A stretch of DNA of 64,000 bases from Paraspadella gotoi (Eukaryota > Chaetognatha): positions 14,808,636 to 14,872,635 of the forward strand of contig CM119268.1 in NCBI GenBank assembly GCA_051294375.1. The letters run 5' to 3'. Below, one piece after another: positions 24,867-36,370 of this stretch. Each line of letters begins with the position of its first letter. Within the stretch, counting starts at the first letter, position 1. A model generated the notes under the pieces. The model had not been told where the DNA came from. It did no database searches and saw only the letters and a list, made by a program, of their open reading frames with translations. Made by a program: the position numbers and the translations under genes.

Positions 24867-27050
24867 GAATCTGTTTGCAAAAAGATAACCCCAGTTAAAT
24901 GAGGTCTCCCAAAAAAACGAAGACCAAAAAATCTCTCTGTTAATACAGAGACAAAATTCCAAAGTAAACTTAACGCACCAACCTCCACTCCAACCCCCCG
25001 CCGGGTTATTTTCTCCTCCCGACCCTTCCTCCTCCCGCCCGCTCCTCTTCTTCCTCCCCTGCTCTTCTTCCTCCCCCTGCTCCTCCGACTCCTCCCTCGC
25101 CGCCACAATCAGACGTTGAATGACACAATTTCCCAGTTTTAAACGAGTTGGTGCTCTCAAAATTGGCTTCGTGGAATTAGCATGAAATTGTGAAAGAATC
25201 AGACGCTGTTTTCTTTTCTTTTCTTTTTTTCGTTTTTAAAATGCGGATACGCATCTCGCGAACGGGAATTTGTTACAATGTTGGTAGTTTTATTAATTTC
25301 CATACGTATATATCTTGTCTTCCGAGTTAAAAAAATAATAATTTGAATAAGATTTTTTTTTCTAACCGAATGTTGAATGTAAGATTGTGTTAATTACGCC
25401 TCCTTCGTCTCATTGGCGGTTTCTCTTTTTCATTCAAACAGAGTGAAAAACGTTTCAGTCATTTGCCAAAATGGGCGGCTCAAATGTTTTTCTAAGTTCA
25501 ATTTTAAAACGTCTTGAAAGACATTGAGCCAACACAACACGATCTCACAAAACAAAGTAAAAAAGTCTTCTTTTCGGTTTTTCACGGCCAAAACTCGCTT
25601 TGGATTTTGAGAGAGTCGACTGAGCTAAAGTTTACTTTGCGTTGTCAGAATATATTCGATTTTTTATTTAATACAAGAATATTGTTTTATCAACCATTTT
25701 TTTCTAAAACCTATATTCTTCACCTACTCTTTGTTAAGCGCTTCAAATATCACTCGATAGAATCGAGAAGCCGAGACTCTCATCAGGAGAACAATTTAGG
25801 TCAAGTGGGAGGCAACAAATATCAAACATTAGGACTCGATGGGTTACAATTCGTGTCCTAATGAGTCGATAAAACTCGATATAAGCAAAAAAGGCGAAAC
25901 TGTTCCCGCTTAGTTTTTCATTTGTTAAAAATGATATTTACCTCGTCATTATTTATCATCGTTTATTAGCTAAAGGCAACGTCTACAACGACTTCTCTAA
26001 AGTCAACTACAATCAATCGTCTCTTATTGCAAGCAAATTCCTTATATCCATATATATCTTCGTTATTCGATGTAGAAAAAAGTAAGATATTATAACTTTT
26101 TTTCTTCGTTCTTATGTAACCGATAATAAATAGTGATTGATGAGGTTTTCTTTCCTTAAAAAATGCAAGAGAGATTACGTTCTTCAGCGTCCAGGGATTT
26201 TTGCCGATCGGTGGCGCGAAAAAGCGCGACGACGCCGACGCCCATAGCGGAAAAAAAAACCATAAGCTTGATATATTTATATTGCTTGTACCCGTTTCAC
26301 AGAAATAAAGCAAAGAAAAATAAAAAGGAAAAAAAATAGATCGGAAAGAGAGCATCGAACTGTTCGAATGAAGAATATGAATCTAAAAAAAAAATATTAA
26401 AAAACAGTCTGTTCGAGCGAAATTAAATTGGTCAATAAAAAAAAAAAGTAATGCAATATTTCTGGTTTTAAGTGTTGAAAGCAAAAATCTCCACCGGTTA
26501 TATTACTTATAACCGGCAGGAAGATCCGCGCTCGGTTCGTCCTTCAAACTCTGTCGTCAAAATGAGGTTTTATCGGAAGACCGTTCCGCCCCCCTTCCCT
26601 TCTTCTTTCCCCCCCCCCTTTTTCCTTCCCTCACATTTTCCGATAAAAGTGAAAAGTCTGGTTTTTATCTCGCCCCTTAATAATTTAAGCGTTAAGATTA
26701 CTCCCGACGTGGGAAAAATAAAAAGAAGTAGAATGACGAGATATATATATATATATATATTGTCTAATCGGTTTTCGATTTACCATCTTAAATAAAATAA
26801 AAAGATTTCTGTTCTCCGCTCCGTTCGAGCGTAAAACGTCTTTTCTCTCACGACATCGTTGTTCTTTTCGCTTTCAAAATGTTTTTTTTTTTTCTTTTTC
26901 TTTTTTAAACGATCAATTAAAGGAGTTTTTTTTCTTTTTTCTTTTTTTTCTATTAATTATTAAATTTTCTGTTTGTTTTTTTTTTTATCCTTATGCTTTT
27001 AACCTTTTATTCTTTAATTAAATCGCGGGACGTTCGCCTCTCTTTTTAAA
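24867..27050. other. Non-coding stretch with (AT)n and T runs
   Basis: No convincing gene. The longest frames (25514-25861 plus, 25966-26355 minus) lack domains. There is a C/T-rich block at 25000-25090, an (AT)n run at 26741-26760 and poly-T blocks at 26880-26990. Confidence 0.35.
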
Positions 27051-27062
27051 TGCTCTCTCTCT

Positions 27063-27129
<67 letters not shown>

Positions 27130-27180
27130 TCCTCTCTCTCTCTCTCTCTCTCTCCCCCTCCCCCCCTCTTTCTCTCTTTT
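27051..27180. repeat. Interrupted (CT)n tract
   Basis: CT repeat with TTCTC interruptions, ending in CCCCCTC and T runs. Confidence 0.95.
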
Positions 27181-27679
27181 TTTTTTCTCGCCGTAGGACC
27201 CATGAACGTCAAGTCTCGATTCTTCGTCGGACCTCAACACGTTTTCTGGTTTTTCAGTTTTGACTTCATTTTTTAATGACTTCGTTAATGAAGGAGTTTT
27301 TCGTCCCTCTTTGCGCTTTTATGACTCCAGGTTTAAAAACGAATCCGAAACTGAGGGTTGACGTTCATTTCGGAAAAGCGAAGAAAAAAATGTGTAGAAA
27401 TAAAAGGGCGAAGTAACTAAATCGTCGTCATTGGGGGTCAACGTTAACATCCAATTTTTTTCTTTTAATCATTTTACCAATGCACTGAGGTTTAATCAAA
27501 CTTTTTTAATATAAATTTGACTTTGAATATTAGAGACAATTTGAGTTTAATTTTGACAACGATTTTATTTTTAAAAATTAAACTCAAACTGTCTCTAATC
27601 GTCCCAAACAACGAAAAGAAAGAATTTATATCACAATGACTTTGAATATGAATATTCGACGTTAAGCGCTTGGAAGCCT

Positions 27680-27775
27680 ACCTACTCAACCCTCGAGACA
27701 TCGTTCGCTTCAATTGAACTGCAGATCGAAAGCGGGAAATAATATTTGGGTTCGATCCGTGTGTCCCTCGGTTTA
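27680..27775 (+). repeat. tRNA-Cys-like SINE head or tRNA pseudogene
   Basis: The loop CTGCAGA (27719-27725) equals the anticodon loop of tRNA-Cys (anticodon GCA), with partly paired flanks TTGAA and TCGAA. GGGTTCGATCC at 27748-27758 is a perfect box B. The variable region is about 15 nt too long for a tRNA and the acceptor arms do not pair, so it is a derived or dead copy. Confidence 0.35.
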
Positions 27776-27832
27776 TAAGCAAACTGGATTAGTTTTCCTC
27801 ATTCCAATGTTTTTCTCTGCGTCTTGTTGATA

Positions 27833-27841
27833 TTCTCTCTC

Positions 27842-27876
<35 letters not shown>

Positions 27877-27878
27877 AG
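27833..27878. repeat. (CT)n microsatellite
   Basis: CT tract with one TATC interruption. Confidence 0.95.
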
Positions 27879-27954
27879 GTTCGTCCCCTCCCGCAACCAA
27901 TCAACTCTTTGTTTCTCAATGCCATAATTCCAAAGGCAATCGTCACACGAAGAC

Positions 27955-28265
27955 TATCATCTTTTGTCATCTCATCTCATGTCATCTCATCTCGAACCAT
28001 CTCGTCATCTAATAATTTTTTTCATCTACTTTCTTTTCATCTCATCTTCTGGCATTTTCTTCAGTTCCTCTCATCTCATCTTCCGACATTTTTCTTCATG
28101 TCATCTCACTTCATATTCTGACATATTTTTCATTTCATCTCATCTCATCTTCAGACACTTTTTTATATTTAATCTCATCTCATCTTTTAACATTGATTTT
28201 TCATCTCATCTCATCTTTTAACATTTTTTTTCATCTCATCTCATCTTCTGACATTGTTTCCATCT
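27955..28265. repeat. CATCTCATCTCATCTTC minisatellite
   Basis: About seven diverged units of roughly 40-50 bp. Each has a CATCTCATCTCATCTTC core, a GACATT or AACATT box and a T run. The core itself is an internal 5-bp CATCT repeat, so this is a nested array. Open frames (Ser-Ser-His-Leu-Ile repeats) are by-products. Confidence 0.8.
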
Positions 28266-28372
28266 CCTCTTCACTTCCGCCTCAATCGTCACCTTCTCAT
28301 CTTCCATCTTTAATCTCGACTCAACTTTACCTCCTTCATCTGTTTGATCTCTATCTCGTCCTTGTCAATCAA

Positions 28373-28376
<4 letters not shown>

Positions 28377-28432
<56 letters not shown>
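28377..28432. repeat. (CT)n microsatellite
   Basis: Pure CT tract of about 28 units. Confidence 0.95.
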
Positions 28433-28435
<3 letters not shown>

Positions 28436-28499
28436 CGCAACAGTCGCTACATTTCCCATTTTCAATCATCTTCCTCTCCCAACTCCTGACCTCTTCCTC

Positions 28500-28630
28500 C
28501 TCACTTCCTCTCTTCTCTCCTCTCTCTCCCTCTGACCTCTCTTCTTTCTTCTCTCCTCTCTCTTTCTCCGACCTCTCTTCTCTCCCTCTCTCTTTCTCTG
28601 TCCTCTCTTCTCTCCCTCTCTTTCCTCCCC
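28500..28630. repeat. CCTCTCTTCTCT-type short array
   Basis: Pyrimidine-rich array of imperfect ~35-bp units containing GACCTCTCTTCT and CTCTCTTTCTC. Confidence 0.6.
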
Positions 28631-28678
28631 CCGCTAAAAATATCCAGACTCCAGAAGGAATTTTCAAATCCTGAGGAA

Positions 28679-28680
<2 letters not shown>

Positions 28681-28710
<30 letters not shown>
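28681..28710. repeat. (GAC)n triplet repeat
   Basis: Ten GAC triplets. No open frame of note spans them. Confidence 0.9.
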
Positions 28711-28711
<1 letters not shown>

Positions 28712-29156
28712 AGAAATGAAAGTGGATAATGAATTGAAATCTAAATCATTGAATTAACTGATTAGAACATTAGTACATTTATGTATTGAAAATTTGTACA
28801 TACAACCAGACAACTAAATAATAAAACTATTAGTTGGGACAATTCAAGACAATACAATACAAAATTCGATGATAGCGTTCATTCTCTATGTGTTCATTTG
28901 TTTTTTTTTTGGTTTTTTGTTTTTTTGTGAGGTTAATAGATTAACTTTTACAGTTTGTTTCGTGCAGCGAAAAACTTGACACTGACGACGACGACGACGA
29001 CGACGACGACGTGGACCTCAGCTCGAAAGATAAGAACCATCTTGTCGATAACAGTTGCAAGAACGAAAAAGACATTGCGGGGACAACCGCATATTAAAGA
29101 TCTCAAGACGACGAAGACGACGACGAGGAGGAAGAGATTGTTGTTGTTGTTATTAT

Positions 29157-29221
<65 letters not shown>
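29157..29221. repeat. (GAT)n triplet repeat
   Basis: About 21 pure GAT units. The counterpart in copy 2 (30375-30465) is the same repeat peppered with single-base insertions. Confidence 0.95.
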
Positions 29222-29703
29222 AGCTTTAGGAAAAGAAAGAGTAAAAGGAGGAGTAAGAGGAGGAAGAGCGATAGGTGGAATTGAAAGAGGAGGGAAAGAA
29301 ATCGAGTCCAACCTTGAGAAGCAGAGATTGGGTGAGATCGAATCTGCAAAATTAATTTCAACGATGACGATTAACGACAACAAAGTCGATGTCAACTCTA
29401 CCGAGAAAACCACGTTTCTATTTTTTATACGTAACATAAAAAAGGGAAAAAAATCATTTTTTTCATAATCGTAGAAACAAACAATCTCCTGTTTTTTTGT
29501 TGTTTTTTTTTGTTTTTTGTTTTGCTGAATCGAAAAAAAAAAACAATAAAACCCAAAAAAAGTCCTAATCGAGCGAATTTGTGTTTAATTTTTGTTTTTA
29601 TTGTTTTTTCGTCATTTGGTGGTTGTTGTCTTTTTTTCTCGTATTTTTTTTCGAAGCGAAAGTCATCCCTTACCTTCTCTCCCAAAACTCATCTTCGCGC
29701 TTT

Positions 29704-29930
29704 NNNNNNNNNNNNNNNNNNNNNNNNNNNNNNNNNNNNNNNNNNNNNNNNNNNNNNNNNNNNNNNNNNNNNNNNNNNNNNNNNNNNNNNNNNNNNNNNN
29801 NNNNNNNNNNNNNNNNNNNNNNNNNNNNNNNNNNNNNNNNNNNNNNNNNNNNNNNNNNNNNNNNNNNNNNNNNNNNNNNNNNNNNNNNNNNNNNNNNNNN
29901 NNNNNNNNNNNNNNNNNNNNNNNNNNNNNN
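29704..29930. other. 227-N assembly gap
   Basis: Run of N inside copy 1. By alignment with copy 2, the missing sequence would be about 150 bp of poly-T and AT-rich DNA. Confidence 1.
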
Positions 29931-30086
29931 CAACAACAACAACAACAACTTAAAAAAAAGGCGACTCGGCCGAGAAGGGCGTCACACTCCTTTTTCCTCT
30001 TTTCGCTTTTCTGTTTTCCTTTTTCCTTTTTTTCCTTTTTTCATCTTTCCGTCTGGATTTTCCCGCGTCGTTCAAAATTCCCTTTT

Positions 30087-30975
30087 TTTCGTTCATTCTC
30101 TATTGTTCATTTGTTTTTTTTTTGGTGTTTTTTGTTTTTGTGAGTGTTAATAGATAACTTTTACATTGTTTCGATGCCAGCGAAAAACTTGAACACTGAC
30201 GACGACGAACGACGGACCGACGACGACGTGGACCTCAGTCGAAGATAAGAACCTCTTGTCGATAACAGTTGCAAGAAGAAAACGAAAAAATCAATTGCGG
30301 GAAACCGCATATTAAGATCTCAAGACGACGAACGACGACGAGGAGGAGAGATTGTTGTTTGTGTTTATTATTGTGATGATGATGATGATGATTGATGTGA
30401 TGATATGTGATTTGAATGATGATGATATGATCTGATGATGTGATGATTGAATGGATGGATGATGATGCTTAGGAAAAAGAAGAAGTTAAAAGGAGGAAGT
30501 AATGAGCAGGATAAGAGAGACAAAAGGAGCGATAGGTGGAATTTGAAAGAGGAGGTAAGAAATCGAGTCCAACCTTTGAGAGCAGAGATGGTTGAGATCG
30601 AATCTGCAAAGATGAATTTCAACGGATGAGATTAACGACAACAAAGTCGATGTCAGAACTCTACCCGAGGAAAACCACAGTTTCTATTTTTTTATGTACT
30701 AACATTAAAAAAGGGAAAAAAATCATTTTTTTTCATAATCGTAGAAACAAACAATCTCCTGTTTCTTGTTGTTTTTTTTTTTGTTTTGTTTTGCTGAATC
30801 GAAAAAAAAAAAACATAAAACCCCGAAAAAAGTCGCTAACGAGCCATTTGTGGTTACATTTTTGTTTTTATTGTTTTTCGTCATTTGGTGGTTGTTGTCT
30901 TTTTTTCTCGTATTTTTTCGAGCCCGGATAAAGTCATCCCTTACCTTCTTCCCCACAAAAATCATCTTTTTCGCG

Positions 30976-31016
<41 letters not shown>

Positions 31017-31290
31017 CTTTTTTTTTTTTGCGTGAATTTTCTTTTCATTTCGTTTATTCCTTTTTTTTAAGCGAGACAGTTCGGAGAAGAAGACCTAAAA
31101 TTCGAACATCGACTTCATGAACAACGACAACAACAACAACAACAAACAACTTAAAAAAAAAGGCGACTCAAGCGCCCCCGAGAAGGCGTTCCACTCCTTT
31201 TCCTTTTCGCTTTTGCTTTCCTTTTTGCCTTTTTTTCCTTTTTTCATCTTTCCGTCTGGCATTTTTCCCGCGTCTTTCAAAAATCCCTTT
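30087..31290 (+). repeat. 1.2-kb tandem duplication, copy 2
   Basis: Direct repeat of 28876-30086 with many extra single bases, most visibly in the GAC and GAT triplet runs. It contains a ~37-bp poly-T run (30979-31016) at the position of the gap in copy 1. Confidence 0.85.
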
Positions 31291-31439
31291 TGTTTTTCTT
31301 TCTCCGTTTTTTTTTTTTTTAATCTTCTCCCTCCTTTATCTCTCCCCCGTCTCTACAAACAGTCGAATGTTATTCCGGTTTTGTTGACTTTTTTTTTTTT
31401 CCCTTCTTCCTCCTTCCTCCCAATATTTTGTATTCCCTA

Positions 31440-31805
31440 TCGTTCCGTCCCGCGCCGTTCGCCCCCTCTCCTCTCCATCCTCTCTCCCCTCCCTATCCTC
31501 TGCTCGCCCCCCTCCCCTCCCTCTTCTGCCCTCCGCCCATCCCCCCCCCCCACCCTCTCTCCCCTCCCATCTCCGCCCCCTCCTCTCCCCCTCTCTCCCC
31601 CCCCTCTCCCTCCCTCCCTCTCTCCCTCCCCCCCCTCTTCCCTCCCTCTCCCTCTCCTCCCTCCCTCTCTTCCCTCCCTCTCTTTCCCCTCCCTCTCTCC
31701 CTCCCCCTCTCCCCCCTCCCCTCTCTCTCCTCCCCTCCTCCCCCCCTCTCTCCCTCCCATCCTCTCTCCCCCTCCCCCACCCTCTCTCCCCCACCCTTTC
31801 CCGTT
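31440..31805. repeat. Pyrimidine-only CCCTCTC block
   Basis: About 360 bp made almost only of C and T, in irregular CCCTCTCC and CCTCCCTCTC units. It has triplex (H-DNA) potential. The long open frames on both strands (Pro-Ser, Arg-Gly-Glu) are compositional. Confidence 0.9.
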
Positions 31806-31923
31806 CCCCGCGTCATCACATCGCCTCCAGAGGTCAAAAGGCAATGATTTCGCGCAGCTTTTTCTACGATACGTTTTTTTTTCTTCTCTCTCTCTCTCAT
31901 ACGGCCCCGCCCATTATTAGTCT

Positions 31924-31948
31924 NNNNNNNNNNNNNNNNNNNNNNNNN
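31924..31948. other. 25-N assembly gap
   Basis: Exactly 25 N, just after the pyrimidine block. Confidence 1.
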
Positions 31949-33919
31949 TTTTTTTTTCATTTCTCCAGCCTCCGCCCCTCATTCGCCTTCAAACCCGTCA
32001 CACGTTCTTATCTCGTAAAACGTCATGAAATTCACCCTATCATCCACGCTATCGTCTCGATGCAATTTTTAAATTTTTTTTCTTCACTTAATTCCTTCCC
32101 CACGTTTGTAAATCTCATTCATTACCCCTTTTATTTTGGCCTCATCCATTTAACTAATCTACCATCTTAATTAGCCCCCCCAACTTGATAACTTTCCCTC
32201 TCCCCCTTTTTGGCCTCTTTGTCGTCAATTCCGTTCGCTCACGGAAACACCCTTACTTAACCCTGACCCGCCGAGGTCCACCCTAATATTCCTCGGCGCC
32301 GGAAAAAAATATCCTTCCGGCTTAACCGTCTCTGGATTCATAAGACTGTCGAAAATAGACACGTAGATATTTTTACTTTAGTTGAATGTATTAGTATTAT
32401 TGACATAACAAATACAATATCACGAAGCTGATAATAACCTCCTTTCCTTAATACTGCAAAATGCAAATGATATTGAAGTTTAAACGCTAAAGTCTACTCT
32501 CAACGAAAATTCTATTCTGTTTTCCCCTTCTTTCTCAAATGTCTCCTCTTTTATTTCCTTCTTAGATTTTCCTTCGTCCGGTCTTTAAAAAAAAAGTACT
32601 TTTAGTAACACAATCGGGTTTCTTAAAATTATTCTTACAAAGCCGAAGGGCAGCGAGTCATTTAAAGGAAAGCTGAAAGGACCTACGGAGTTCATGAGAC
32701 GTAAAATCAATCTCAGTCTTTAGTCTCTCTCCCTTTTTTTTCTCTCTCTTTTTCCATCAACGGACAAATGATTCCATTATCTCCACCGAGGCCGTTTGCT
32801 TTACCCTGACCTTCCTTTTTTTTTCCTCTCCATTTTTTCTTGGCGACATCATTTCTTTCCTTTTTTTTAGACATTCTTCGTGTCCTTCATTACTCCCCTT
32901 TTTTAACCCGTTTTTCCTTTTCCTTCTCGTTTCCCTTTCCTTTTTTTTAGGATTTAACTTTTTTTTCGCAACATACTTTAATATTTTCCTTTCCCTTTTT
33001 CTCTGCAACATCCTTTCCTTTGCCTTTCTCTATTGACAGTTACAGTTTTAATTCTTGTCTCTTACATTTCAATCTTCCCTTCACATTTATTTTATTCCTT
33101 TCTCTCTCTACCTCACCCTTTCCTTTCTCTTCCTCCACCTTCGCCTCACCTTCGCCTTCACCTTTTCCTCCGACCTCACCCAACGCGACTCCCGCGCGTC
33201 GTTGCAATAACACCAACCCTGACCTCGCCCGACCGCCATCGAGTCGCTGTTTTTCCGTCTCATCGGAGGTTTTCTCTCTCGTGACCCGACGTCCTCCGGG
33301 TCCACCGATGTCAAAGCGTGACAAGCGTGACGTTAAATGTGACCGGGCTTTCCTCTTTACTTTAATTCTCACTCTCGTCGCAACATCGGGCAAACACCCT
33401 AACTACAAAGACGCGCTCGTTCATCTCCAGCAGACTCCTCAACATCCCTAACGCCCCCAACATTCCCGTCGTCGTTCCACAACGTCGCTCGGTTCCCCCC
33501 CCCCAAACTCTTTCGAACGCCTTCAGCGTGGCGACTCTTCGACCCCTGGGGGTCTTTACTTCAATCATTTCTCCGATTTTTTTATGAGTTTTTTCCTCGG
33601 GAATTCCGAAGATTCTGAGGCTACATTCGCTTTGCTTTCCTCTTTCTTCTGCCGTTTGCTCTGCTTCTATCTTAATTTATGCTCTTCTCTGCTTTAAAAG
33701 ACTTCGCCAAGTTTTCCAAACAGAAAAGAGCTGAAATTCAGATCATCCTTCTTTCACTCTCCTTCTTTCACTCTCGCACCCCTCGACTTAAAAGAAAGAA
33801 AAACAAAAATAATTTTCTTTAACTCAGTTTTTTTTTGGGGAGAGACATATATGTACGACTCGCTGACCTTTCCTCCTTTTTCTTGAGAGATGGAAATGGT
33901 AATCATAGTCCTGTTGGGG
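31949..33919. other. Non-coding stretch
   Basis: No supported gene. It is pyrimidine-rich at 32500-33180. The more complex, CpG-containing part at 33180-33560 has a 143-codon plus-strand frame (33020-33451) that starts in low-complexity sequence and shows no domain. Confidence 0.35.
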
Positions 33920-33921
33920 CG

Positions 33922-33956
<35 letters not shown>

Positions 33957-34075
33957 CGAGTATTTAGATATCTTGAAATCTCTCCTCCTTTCTCTCACTC
34001 AGTCTCTGTCTTCTAAGCTCTCTCTCTGTCTCTCTCTCTCTCTGCACTGGCTCTCTCTCTCTCTCGCTCCTCTTT
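33920..34075. repeat. (CT)n tracts
   Basis: Two CT blocks (33924-33957 and 34018-34072) separated by CT-rich sequence. Confidence 0.9.
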
Positions 34076-34204
34076 TTTTCCTCTAGTGATATAAAGTTTC
34101 AGCCCCGCAGAAATCCTATTTTGAAAATTATGCTCATTGCCTTTCATACGACGCTTCATCAAATTGATAATGATAATCACGGCACCAAGTGTGCGCGCAG
34201 AGTG

Positions 34205-34218
34205 GCAGAGAGAAAGAG

Positions 34219-34250
<32 letters not shown>

Positions 34251-34264
34251 CGGACGATGAGAGA

Positions 34265-34298
<34 letters not shown>
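34205..34298. repeat. (GA)n tract opposed to the preceding CT tracts
   Basis: GA repeat with GACGGACGATGAG and GGAG interruptions, about 130 bp after the CT tracts, forming an inverted pair. Confidence 0.9.
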
Positions 34299-34300
<2 letters not shown>

Positions 34301-35052
34301 ATAAAGAGTGTTCCATCCTCTTTCTCGGTTCACCTGTTTCGGTTCTGTTCGGGTGAAAAACCTTCTTGACTTCGTGAGTCATAAATAGTCTTCCAGCCTC
34401 CGGGGCTCGAGCCGTCCTCGGGCGGTCTCACTCTCGTCCCTACCTTTCTCTTACCAATCTTTCTTCTTTTCTTGGCTTCTTTATTCCTATTTCCTTGCGT
34501 TTCTTTCTTTTTTCTTTATTACCTCATCCCTCTCCTTCTTTCTTTCCTATTACCCTAAATCCCTTTTCTACCCTCTCCTCCTTTTCTTTCCTCTTTCCTC
34601 TAAACCCTTTTCTTCCTCCCCCCCCCACCCTCCCCTCACTCTCTTTCCCATCTGTTATTTCACAGATTTAGGCGCAACAGTTTCCAAGGTGATTTTTTTT
34701 TCTTTTTTAAAGGCGATTTTAGTCAGCACCACGCGGCACAGGGTTCTTTTGTTAACACTTCGGGAGTTTCTGTATTTTATTGTGTATTTATATAATTCTG
34801 CGCATTTTTTCATATTTTCTTGTAGCTATATATTCCCAATTTTAAAATATTTAACTAACAAATACTATCTTTTTTCAGACCAATAGTTCATGAAGTAGAC
34901 TTTTGTGTTCGATCAAAACATGAATTCAATTTGTTAAGAGTTGAAAAGTTGTCCAACTCCAGTTCTCGTCTCGTCAATTTGATTCGAAAGCGGCGCGGTT
35001 TTCCTTTCCTTCTCCTTCAAACGTTCCATAATCACACCTCAGGTGAATTTGG

Positions 35053-35090
<38 letters not shown>

Positions 35091-35632
35091 CTCTCTCTCT
35101 TCGTCTCTCTCTCTCCGTATCCCCATTAGGGCGGATCCTCATTCCACACTTTTTCCTTCGCCCTTTTTCCTCACACAAAAACTCCGACGAAAAAGTCTCT
35201 CTCACCGTCGCAGTTGGAGTTAACGGACTAGTTTGTTGCCGATTCTAATTTTGTGTTAAGGGTTTGTCAAAAGTACTAATACTTTTCAGGCCATCCTTAC
35301 AATGTTTTTCAATATTTTTACAAGTTCATTCTTATCTCGTGGGTCTTTTCTTCAATGCAACGCGCTTCAGTTATACGTACGGGATTTCCACAGTACAATC
35401 AATATATATTACATAGACTTGATTTATCACATTAATTCCCGCTCTCTACTTCTCCTTGGAATCCTTGATTCCATTAAGATCTTCCCTCTTCCCCTTTTCT
35501 CCCCGGCCTCATTCCGAAGCCCATCCCTCCGTCTAGAAATGATTTTTAGTCTTCAGTCAAAAAGAAGAGAAAAAAAAGTCGAAATCAAAAAAGAAATGAA
35601 GCGAAAACGAGGAAAATGTTTTTTGTCTCTCT

Positions 35633-35683
<51 letters not shown>

Positions 35684-36299
35684 CTTTTATCCTTTTTTTA
35701 GCCCTCTTTCCCTTCTCTTTTCCTTCTCTAGGACACAAGGACGCGAAAACATCTGAGGAGATAAAGAACATCACTTTTAAAAAGAAAAGAAAACTTTCCC
35801 CGCTCAATTGCTAAAGACTTGCTTTTTATATTAATGTTGGTACTCTTTTAACAGTAAAAGATGGAAACTATTACCACTATTACTATATCTATGTCAAAAA
35901 CTCGCTGCGTTTAAGTTTTATAATAATGTTTTTGGACGAGCTCGCCCTAGATAAACCGCAATAAATCCGCGCTCGAACGGTCGAAGCAATGAATTCTCTT
36001 CAAACGCTGACAAGTCCAATCGGTATTTGGCGAATCCGCTATCTCTGTTGACATCGCCTATGCCATCCATTTCGACCTCGGAACGGCATCAAATTCTTCG
36101 GGGGAAGGAAGATGCATTGCTAAGCGTAAGAAGAACTTTAAGAAAAGTAGTATGGTTTGCGATGTTGTAGAAGTTATATTGCTGTTTTCATGGTAATTAT
36201 CCTTTCTTTTTCGTTGTTTTCAAAACTGCAAAACTGGATCATATAAATTTGAAACAGCATTGTGGCAGTGCAACTTAAAGCTACCTCGCCGCTGTCCAA
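34299..36299. other. Non-coding stretch with two CT tracts
   Basis: It contains CT tracts at 35053-35117 and 35626-35681 and a pyrimidine-rich block at 34430-34660. The sequence is otherwise complex and AT-rich. No gene is recognised. Confidence 0.4.
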
Positions 36300-36370
36300 C
36301 ATCAGTTTCTGAGCAACCTATGCCCTCTGGTCTCGACCTTGCGTTCCGGGTTCAATCCTTGGATATCTAC
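36300..36370 (+). repeat. tRNA-like SINE head
   Basis: GGGTTCAATCC at 36348-36358 is a perfect box B. CCGGG/CTTGG around it forms a T-arm with two G-T wobbles. A weak box A (TGAGCAACCTATG) lies about 40 nt upstream. The acceptor stem is not visible. Confidence 0.3.

Larger units (their letters stand above)
28876..30086 (+). repeat. 1.2-kb tandem duplication, copy 1 (contains gap)
   Basis: Begins at GCGTTCATTCTCTAT and includes (GAC)n at 28984-29010, a TTG/ATT block, a (GAT)n run of about 21 units (29157-29221), poly-T and poly-A blocks, the 227-N gap, then CAACAACAAC and AAAAAAAAGGCGACTC. All recur in order in copy 2. Confidence 0.85.

Noticed and set aside
28681-29221. Possible CRISPR-like or satellite array from regularly spaced GAC, TTG and GAT runs
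   Set aside because: These are plain triplet microsatellites with no unique spacers.
29510-30150. Frames running through the 227-N gap
   Set aside because: Most residues are unknown, so the frame is meaningless.
31117-31960. 267-codon Pro/Ser-rich plus-strand frame and several Gly/Arg/Glu-rich minus-strand frames
   Set aside because: They span the pyrimidine-only block, which is stop-free in several frames on both strands. No domain, no start context.
34380-34440. Box-B-like GGCTCGAGCCC
   Set aside because: It is a simple palindrome without a box A or paired arms nearby.
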